NCBI GenBank assembly: GCA_947311845.1
Contig: CAMZMU010000048.1
Coordinates: 20,078,693 to 20,142,692 of the forward strand
Origin: Poa pratensis
Lineage: Eukaryota > Streptophyta > Magnoliopsida > Poales > Poaceae
Direction: 5' to 3'
DNA: 64,000 nucleotides
The position numbers and the translations under genes are program-made. The notes under the pieces were generated by a model. The model was not told where the DNA came from and ran no database searches. It saw only the letters and a program-made list of their open reading frames with translations. Within the stretch, counting starts at the first letter, position 1. Each line of letters opens with the position of its first letter. Below, piece after piece: positions 56,287 through 64,000 of the stretch.

Positions 56287-56897
56287 CCCACGCTCAACAA
56301 CGGCTCTGACTCATAGAACCGTCGTCGCGTGGGAGCCGAGGCCGCTGCCTCGGCGTACCGCCACAGTCCGGGGCCGCCACCTCGGCATCCACCTCTCTCG
56401 ACCACACGTCCAGTTTGCACATCCGCCGCGAAACCGTCACACCACGCTGCCAATAACTCCAAGGCGACGCCTCCAACAAGGTAATGACGAGACCGTCACC
56501 GTCGCCCGCTCGCAAGGAGCTTAGATTTTCACCCGGAGATCTTGGAACCACACGCGTTAGTCGAGGTTAAAAAGCTCCACAACGACACAATCAAGAAGGA
56601 GAACGACGTCCGAAGACGCCACTGTCATCGGCACCGACCGAAGTCCGTGCAATCTTTCGCTCGGAGTTCAACCCGACCACGAAGCTTCGGGAGCCCCACG
56701 ATGGCATCCTGGCCATGTCATCAACCACCTCGCACCACCGCATGCTGCTGCGGCGGCACCTCCCCTCAAATGCATAAATTCACAACATCAGGTATCTGAC
56801 CACATACACAAACAATACACAACGCAACGCTCGATGGCTCACATAAAAAAAATGCTCAGCTACATGTAGAAGGCCGATGGAGTAGAACTGTGGGATC

Positions 56898-57190
56898 CTA
56901 GAGCACGAGCACAACTGCGGCAAGCACGACAACCGCGGCCGCTGCCTCCCTGAAGCTCGCCTGCACCTTGCCGGCTGGGCTTGAGGTCGAGCCGACGGAG
57001 CCGGCGCGGCGGTCTCAAGACTCAAGGACAGTGATCTTGAGCTTCATGTCCTTCTTGCAGTGCTCGCCGACGCCGCAGAAGAACCACCTGCGTCCGGCCT
57101 TATCAAGTGTGATCCGGTCCTCGCCTGAGTTCATCATGTTTGCCGTCCCCGCCTTGTTGCATGCCAGGGCCTTGTTGCATGCCAGGGCCT
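56898..57190 (-). pseudogene. Phytocyanin exon 2 fragment with GPI-type tail and internal stop
   Basis: The minus strand encodes NKAGTANMMNSGEDRITLDK, then the ligand region RRWFFCGVGEHC and DMKL, then ITVLES followed by TGA (57017-57015). After the stop the same frame continues through a Ser/Pro/Ala spacer to a hydrophobic AAAAVVVLAAVVLVL ending at TAG (56898), which looks like a GPI-anchor signal. Upstream, coding ends near 57190 in three copies of an 18-bp unit (ALACNK). Exon 1 and the first His ligand are missing. A dead member of a third, GPI-anchored phytocyanin type in this cluster. Confidence 0.8.
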
Positions 57191-57199
57191 TGTTGGCCA

Positions 57200-58993
57200 G
57201 TCCATCGATATTAGGACGATCCTATATTACTCCGCGTGGCAGAACAACATCGTAAAAGGGCAATCTTAAAACATAGTCGCGCCTTAGATGATATACTGTG
57301 ATAAGTGTACCTGCGAGAGAGGATATTTGGCATCCGTGTTCTAGTATCTTGATACTTAAAAAAAATCAAAAATGTTATTTGAAGTTTCAAAAAATTACCA
57401 AAAAATTATGTGGATACATTCACATGTTATTTACATATCTGCATAGTTTTTCGAGATCATACGTTGTATGGCTGCACTAAATTCACCAAATCACGACTCT
57501 TAAAAAGGTAAAAAATAACTCATTTACTTGCTACATTTGTTTTTTTATCCAGATCATGTATGAAAAAAATCGCTACAAATTTAGTTGTGCATACACATGT
57601 ACTTGTATTTTTTTCTTTTTCAGAATTTTTCGAGACGTGAAACAAACTTTTTGATTTTTTTATATGAGATCATCAATCTCGGAAGGTACAAGTGATTTTC
57701 GGTACCCTACACACAATGAAGTAAGAAATCAAACCTTATGTTTGAAATTTATGTGTCTCGTCAAGACAAACTATTACTCGCTAGGGGTTGGTTTGCTATT
57801 GTGGCTCGTTAGCGCCTCCTTGCTAGGGGTTTCTTCAGCGTCAAGATGTGGGGCAGCTACTGGCGCTCTTCTTCTCCAGCAACAGCGAATGATTTTGGTG
57901 CTTGATAGTTGCGGTGAATGCGGTATGCAACAGTATGTATCCTTCCTATTATTATGAATTCAAGTTATCTATACCTACGGGCGTACATTCTCGCAAAAAA
58001 ACAGTATCACGGGCATGTCTCACTAACATTAACCAACAACAAGATCAAGATTCACTCGCAGGCTGTTTTGAAGCGTTAGAAAAACTAGAAACAACACCCC
58101 GCACGTTGCAGCGGGTATCTCTTAAGAAATTTCATAGAACGCATGAAACCTATGTTGACTAAAGAAATATGCAAGATTTAGTTACTCATGGCAGTCAAGA
58201 GGCTAAATTTTTATACATTAAATGTATGTGTGGTTTATAGTTTAAAAACCGTTATGTTTTAGTGGTGTATCTTATTGATATAGATAAGACTATATCAACT
58301 GGTTGAATAAACGGATGTTGTGGATGGCTTGCATGAAGATGGCATGCACATTGCCGCATAATATTTCTAGAAACTATTTGAGTGAATACATGTAGAAGAG
58401 CTCATAATTTCGAATAAAAGCTATATGATTTTCATGATTGAAAATAATTGGAAAAAAGTACACGAACAAAACTACATAGCGAAATGATGTGATCTTATCA
58501 TTCAAATGTCGAAAGAATGATGTGGACAATTTGATGGGCTAAAAAATATGATGAAGATATGAAGATACTTGCATGTAGAGATGGAAAAGAATTAGTGAAT
58601 GTTAGTAGGATGACATGGACAATTGATTGGCTAAAAGAGAAAGTGATGTGAATAGCTTGCATATGGAGATAGAAAAATATTAATTATACTTAGTGTGGTT
58701 TTATCGATAAGCTGCAGAGTATAACATATAAGAAATCACGTCATAAATGCAAAACGTTCTATTGTTTTTTTTCGACATAAGGAGCCAAGAGGCCCCCAAA
58801 ACGTTCTATTGTAATCGCAAGGTTCTACATGGTAACTCCAAAGCTCCAAACGACCGACATGAAAGAGAGGGAGACTTCAGACTTGCAATGAGCCAATGAC
58901 TACGCAACAATCGGCACGATCCACGAGGGTTTCTGGACACCCACCACATTCTCAAATTGCTTGACAACTCCTGATGTGTTGTCCTCCAGGCTA
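57200..58993. other. Intergenic, no gene recognised
   Basis: AT-rich. 57290-57680 has a foldback-like dispersed repeat (TTGATACTTAAAAAAAATC...). 58095-58120 reads CCCCGCACGTTGCAGCGGG, resembling Helitron-type terminal stems. Short frames (86-97 codons) show no family features. Confidence 0.35.
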
Positions 58994-59290
58994 AGAGCAT
59001 CTCCAACAGACGCGCTACAGTGCCGCGCGCTAAAAAAAGTTGTAGCGCCAAAATAGCATTTTAGTGCGCCGGTCGAGTGTTTTGATTTACCAGATGTCCT
59101 AAAATACAGCGCCACAAAAACAGCAGTTTTCCAGATGCTGTAAAATACAGCGCCACAAACACTTTTTCTTTACAGAGAAGTGCAAAATTTACACAAATAG
59201 GTCCCTGATAAAAAATAAAAAATAACAACCATGCCCATCTTCTTCCCGACGGACTGCAGAGCAGGAGCAAGTCCACGCCAGAGCAATTAG
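58994..59290. mobile_element. Probable MITE starting AGAGCATCTCCAAC
   Basis: The left end AGAGCATCTCCAACAGACGC is the common terminal word of small grass DNA elements. Inside, AAAATACAGCGCCACAAA is repeated twice (59100-59120, 59142-59160). The right end is not secure, perhaps TTGGAGCGAGCT near 59303. Confidence 0.4.
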
Positions 59291-59529
59291 CTCCCCAATC
59301 GTTGGAGCGAGCTACCTAGCTCGCCGAGGATCTCCATGCGCGAGGCCGGAGACGCTGGACGCGTCTTTTGGCGGGTACCAGGTCGGGCGCACGGCTCGGA
59401 CGGCGGCGAGCGCGGACGCGAGCGAGGAGGTGGGGGTCGGCCAGCGGCGCTGACCTGCAGGGGCGTGGACGGCGGCGGCGATCTGCAGGGGTGGGTTGGC
59501 GAGCACGGACGCGAGTGAGGAGGTGGAGG
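59291..59529. other. GC-rich block with a duplicated GGACGCGAG(C/T)GAGGAGGTG
   Basis: Open on both strands (about 60-87 codons) but low complexity. GCGGACGCGAGCGAGGAGGT at about 59412 recurs with changes at about 59505. No gene called. Confidence 0.4.
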
Positions 59530-59765
59530 TGTTAGGATTAATCTTGACATGTGCGTAAGTATTAACGTTAAGTCATTAGGAAAGTTAGCAGGTTAGTTGC
59601 CGCATGCAACGAGTCACTAGTGCATGCAAGAGGCCAAATCGTGGGGTTAGTTGGTGCCTTGAGAAAAGGCCGTAGCTGTGCATGCTGGGCGTGGAGTGAG
59701 TTTAGGATCAGTTTAGTGGAGTAGTGGGTTAAGGTAGTGGCGTGAGTAGCTAATCTTGGTGTATA
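59530..59765 (+). mobile_element. Truncated LTR-like sequence, cut by a Helitron
   Basis: It starts TGTTAGGATTAATCTTGACA after GGAGG and has GTGCATGC, GGGTTAGTTGG and AGTGGGTTAAG words like those of the solo LTR at 48592-49135. It ends at the Helitron 3' terminus at 59766. Confidence 0.4.
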
Positions 59766-62113
59766 CTAGTTGAATTTTACGTGGCGTGACGCCACGCTTG
59801 GTGAGATTTTTATGTGCATTCTTTTTATTCGGCCAAATGTTTGCTAAATTCGAATTTGCAAACATGATTTTATTTTTGTTATGTATATTTAGTATTTCTT
59901 GTGTGGGCATTTTTTATATGTTGTGTGGAATATTATAGTGTTTGGTGGTGTGAAATGTCCAAACATGTTTGTATGTCGGCGTCGTTGTTTAATTGAAATT
60001 AGAAATATTCTTTTGAATTTGATTTGTAATTTAGGGAAAGTTTGTTTGCATGGTATCGAAATGTTGGACAAAATGTAATGTGAAAAAATATTTGTAGTTT
60101 GCTATATGTGCATAGAATGTTCCTTTTAGCATTTGCGGCATATTTTATTGAATGTTGGAATATCTTTTAGCATTTCCGGCATATTTTATTGAATGTTGGA
60201 ATATTTGCCCACATGTAGATCAAATTGGAAGTTGGATTTTTTTTTTTTGGTATGAGTAGTAGCATTTTCTGTAAGCATTTTTTTGAAATTTTGTGAAATA
60301 TTCAAATATTTGGTAGTTTGAAATGTTCGAGCATGGTTGTACTTCGGCGGCAATATTTAATTGCAATTAGAGGAAATGCATCTGAATTACCTCAGAATGT
60401 GTCAAAATTTAAGTATTCGAAATTGCATGTTTGCATTTCAGCAGCAAAATTTAATTGAGATTAGGAGAAATGCGTTTGAATTGTGTCTAAATGGTGAGAA
60501 AATTTGAATATTTAAAGGGAAAAAATTCTTTAGCATAAGCAGTTTGTATGTAATTATACATGGCATAATTCTCAAGGAGCTAAGTAATACACTATGCGCG
60601 CACCTTTGTTCAATCGAAGGCCGGCTAGGGTAGTGATGGAACATGAGAACATATGAAGGTCCACTTAGCAAAAACCTAGCTACGGGGTGCCTACATGAAT
60701 GAAGTGGGTGCTTTGCACACACATTCCTATCCTTTCTTTTGATGTAATATGTCGAGCTCGTTAGTTATGTCTATGGTCCAAATATGTTAGCTAAATCATC
60801 TAAGTTATAACCGTCTGAGGAAACAATTGTTTTTAGCGTAACTACGGAATTACGGGAATCTAAATTATATTCTTCTCAAATATGTTAGGTAAATCGAAAT
60901 AGTAAAAAAAATGGCTCCATTGTGCCATAATTTTCTTATTTAGCAACATAATAAGAAGGAACATATTATGGTTGTGTGGAAATGTCGGCTATTTTTTAGC
61001 AACATAATAAGAAGGAACATATTATGGTTGTGTGGAAATGTTGGCTATTTTCAGCATTTTTTTAATTTGTATGCATAATTGGAGGGAGTTAAATTGAATT
61101 ACATGCAAATATTTATCTATTTCAAATGATGCAATAAGTTAATGTTGTTGCTTTAAAAAATTAATGTAAAAAAAAATGAAATTTTCGATATCTGTTTTTT
61201 TTGTTTAACTATATTTTTTTTTTTTGAAATTAGGATCTTAAATAATTTTGAGAATGTCCCGAAGCATTTGAAATGGTTGTTTTGAAATTTACTTTTTTTC
61301 TAGAGTTTGGGCAGCATTTGTTTGGGCATGTATTTCAAAAGTTTTGAAAGTTTTTAAAAATAGAAAAGTGGGGGTCAAAAAAAAAAAAAAAAAGGGCCGA
61401 CGCGGCCAGCCAGCAAGCAGGCCGGCCCAGCTTACCGGCCCACTGCCAGCCCAGGCCCAACGTGGAGGCGTCAGGATGACGTCACCAGGGGGCAGAGCGG
61501 GCGCGGCGGCGACGCCGGCGCCGGCGACGAATCCCGGCGAGCAAGGACGCGAGGATGGGTACCGCCGACGTGCCTCGTGGCGGGGAGGCCAGGGAGCGGC
61601 GCCCCGTACCATATGGTTGCCGGAGACGGCGGCGGCGAGCAAAACGGTCGCGGCGGACGGCGACCACGGCGAGGACGACTCCGGCGTGCGTGCGGCCTCC
61701 CGGAAGCTGATTTCCGGCTAGGAGGGAGAGGAAGCGGCGGCGGAGGCGTCTGTGTCCTCAGATCTGAGCGAGGAGGCGCAGAATGCCGTCGATGCGCGGC
61801 GCCGGCGGCGGCGACTTTCCGCCGGGCGCGAGGGAGGAAAGGGGAGGGAAAGTCTGCGGACACTTTTCTACGTAAGCACTTGATGTTTTCGGAATTTGCG
61901 GGGAGGTCCTTTGCGGGTGTTTTTTTTGGAAAATAGCAGGACTGCGGTGCAATTTGTGGGCTTGCTTGTCGGTTTTTGCAAAAGTATTCGCCCGCCGTGC
62001 GGCTGACAGGTGGGGCCCACCGCGCTACTGTTCAACACTGTAGATGAACAGTGCGATGAACAGTACCGCGGGCGCGGAGAGGGCCGCGATCTGCGCAGCT
62101 TTTATATATACTA
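59766..62113 (-). mobile_element. Helitron (non-autonomous), minus strand
   Basis: On the minus strand the element ends ...ACGTAAAATTCAA-CTAG, with T following. A stem CGTGGCGT/ACGCCACG (59780-59796) lies ten bases before the terminal CTAG, as in Helitrons. The body is AT-rich with local tandem duplications (TTTAGCATTT-CGGCATATTTTA twice near 60125-60195; TAGCAACATAATAAGAAGGA twice near 60945-61020), then a GC-rich part (61395-62100). The 5' end reads TAGTATATATAAAAGC on the minus strand; its expected terminal TC is replaced by the abutting second Helitron end. No Rep/helicase coding is seen. Open frames in the GC-rich part are composition artefacts. Confidence 0.65.
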
Positions 62114-62985
62114 CTAGTTGAATTCTGGCGTGGCGTCACGCCACGCCCTTGGTGAGATTTTATGTGCATTTTTTTGTTCTTCTGTTATACACTCTGAAAT
62201 CTAAATGTCTGGATATCCAAGCTCCATAAACAATGTCTGGATATCCAAGCTCCATAAACAATGGCGTGCTAAGAGCCAGCTGATTAAGATGATACAATGG
62301 TGGAATAGATTCAAAATGTGTTATACACTCTGAAATGTAAATGTCTGGATATCCAAGCTCCATAAACAGCGGCGTGCTAAAAGCCAGCTGATCAAGATGA
62401 TACAATAGTGGAATAGATTCAAAATGTAGATAGTTTGTTTACCTTTTTGCATGCATAGAAATAAGAAAGACGCCTTAGTTGCAGCAACAATTAAACATCA
62501 GTTTGCGTCACCACAGAAATTAGAAACTCCATTAACTAATAAGTATACGGAGATAAACATCATTAGAACAGTGTCCGAGCGACATGTTCCGCTCTGCGTG
62601 CAGGCGCTTCGGCCATCACATCAAGTCAAGAATCCATGTCATCTGCATCTCTTTATTTTTCTCAGACTGGCCTTTTTATCAGATGTAAGGATCGGAAAAG
62701 GACTTCAACAGCCTAAATTAGGTTATTTTCCTTCTGAGTTTCAATCACAACCTATAGAAATGGCTCACATTAGTATTGCAGAACAAAAATGGCAGATAAA
62801 AATAGAGGGAAAAATGGGCAGGGAAAACCTTACAATCCTCTTACAAACATTTAATCGTGATTCACAAATTTGAACTACTATTTTGCTGATAAAGAAAGCT
62901 AGAATAACCTAAGAGAAGTCGGCTTTATGACCAATTGACCACAAACAAATGAGTGAGCCACCTGCCGGCCGGAAATATATATAGA
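62114..62985 (-). mobile_element. Second Helitron end abutting the first; candidate full element
   Basis: CTAG at 62114-62117 (A outside, hence CTAG|T on the minus strand) is followed by a perfect 10-bp stem GGCGTGGCGT/ACGCCACGCC (62127-62147). The ~45 bp after CTAG match those at 59766. A possible 5' end on the minus strand is A|TCTATATATATTTCC at 62985, giving ~870 bp. The 3' terminus is well supported, the 5' end is tentative. Confidence 0.5.
62183..62430 (+). repeat. ~137-bp tandem duplication with nested 33-bp repeat
   Basis: GTTATACACTCTGAAAT, AATGTCTGGATATCCAAGCT, GCGTGCTAA-AGCCAGCTGAT and TGGAATAGATTCAAAATG occur twice. In the first unit the phrase ATGTCTGGATATCCAAGC is doubled again. 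Confidence 0.85.
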
Positions 62986-64000
62986 TACATTAAGACTGAG
63001 AAATGACACTTTGCATATAACATAAGCTGAAATAGTACATTACTATTTGAAGCAATACAACAAAACAACTGATGGGAAGAAACAAAAGATGCAAGCTATC
63101 TACAACCATCCAAAATGTATATACACAGTTATTGTCACATCGAAAAGTTAGTAGGGAATGTCGTAGGGAGTGGATTTATTTACCTTGGTTTGGAACTTTA
63201 ATGCACATGCATAGCTGAAATTGAATAAACTTTCAGAGTAGATCCAATCTCTACTGTTTTGTGGATCTCAAAATACCTTACAGTCACACAGTCATGACAA
63301 TTTAGAAAATAAATCTTCCACTTTTGCTCAATGCAAGTGAAAATAAGTCAATAGCCCTGCAAGGGAAGAAAAGGTAAAAGTAAGCACTGAGATGGTTTGT
63401 GTACCTCACAGAAGAGGTCAGGTCACTTATATTACTAAAATTACTGTGCAGAAATTGCATGATGATTATTACCATTTAAAATTTATTTGATGCTGCGTGC
63501 AGTTTGTATCCAATAAATATGTCTACGTAATATCAGTGGCATTGTCTACATGATAAACTGTACTTTATATTGGAATAGGTGAAGTACTAAAATACAGGCA
63601 ATTAAACTGCACGGAAATTAATCAATACCATGAAGTGCAGAAGTACTAATACAGCCGACTTATAAGAGTGAGCATGTCCGTAGGATAGAAAAAACAGTTG
63701 CACTTATAAGAGTTGGCTCGATATTGCAATACTCTCGTCAAAACAGAAAAAATGACACTTACCTAGCCATTTATAACGGCAGTACACCAGTGGATTACAT
63801 AACAACACTGTATCATGTGTTTTCATGTCAGTACATTCCAACACCAGTATACCATGAAGTCCTTCCAATAGAATAATTAAAGTTCTAATACAGGCAATCT
63901 TATGATCAAGATAATTAACACCAGGAAGTCCTTCTCTTAGGCTAACCGGAGCTGCTGCTTCAAGCCTCTGTTGAGGCGCAACCCACATGGAACAGCAAAC
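62986..64000. other. Intergenic or gene flank, nothing certain
   Basis: Mixed AT-rich sequence. A 94-codon minus-strand frame (63704-63988) and, just left, a 140-codon plus frame (62451-62873) have no recognised features. The style (long, unique, AT-rich, few repeats) could be intron or 3' flank of a gene beyond the right edge. Confidence 0.3.

Noticed and set aside
62451..62873. 140-codon plus-strand frame
   Set aside because: No start context, no known motif, and Ile/Lys-rich AT-driven composition. Left as unassigned.

Overview
This window looks like nuclear DNA of a grass, most likely Triticeae (wheat, Aegilops or barley). The genes have plant-type introns. The intergenic DNA is dominated by LTR retrotransposons, Stowaway-type TA-flanked MITEs, Helitrons and LINE remnants. 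One long solo LTR opens with TGATACGTCTCCAACGTAT, a start I associate with Triticeae. There are no bacterial features, CRISPR arrays, rRNA or recognisable tRNA genes.

Layout. 1-8480 is the 3' part of a Ty3/gypsy element: a broken integrase, an antisense Transposase_28-type gene with its own TATA box, and a 3' LTR. 8.5-24 kb holds a small gene family region. A shattered phytocyanin copy (minus strand, 8.9-10.9 kb) is followed by two direct repeats of a [phytocyanin - A20 zinc-finger gene] unit: 15.2/18.9 kb and 20.8/23.0 kb. In unit 1 the phytocyanin is intact and the zinc-finger gene is short. In unit 2 the phytocyanin is broken by a 7-bp duplication, while the zinc-finger gene is complete with an unusual double A20 plus AN1 architecture. 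24.5-25.8 kb is a decayed LINE. 28.7-30.2 kb is a histone H4 gene whose promoter and coding region are separated by a 0.9-kb transposon in the leader. 27.1-28.1 and 30.6-31.4 kb are poly-A retroposons. 35.2-36.8 kb is a Bowman-Birk inhibitor gene built from repeated, phase-1 symmetric small exons.

37-39.3 kb and 59.8-63 kb hold Helitron-like elements of one family. 40.7-49.4 kb is a phytocyanin gene whose second exon is split by a full-length 7.5-kb Ty1/copia element (377-bp LTRs, TSD TGAGC); the copia is itself split by a 1.6-kb solo LTR, and the phytocyanin intron holds another solo LTR. 51.8-52.4 kb is an intact phytocyanin gene and 57 kb has one more phytocyanin fragment. A hAT-type element with a perfect 8-bp TSD is nested in a MITE at 54.8-55.7 kb.

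Genes that look intact: phytocyanins at 15.2 and 51.8 kb, the A20-A20-AN1 stress-associated protein at 23.0 kb, histone H4, and (with one questionable exon) the Bowman-Birk inhibitor. There is no operon logic. The shared theme is a phytocyanin array of six loci, two on the plus and four on the minus strand, amplified by segmental duplication and eroded by transposons. All calls come from reading the sequence; no database search was run.
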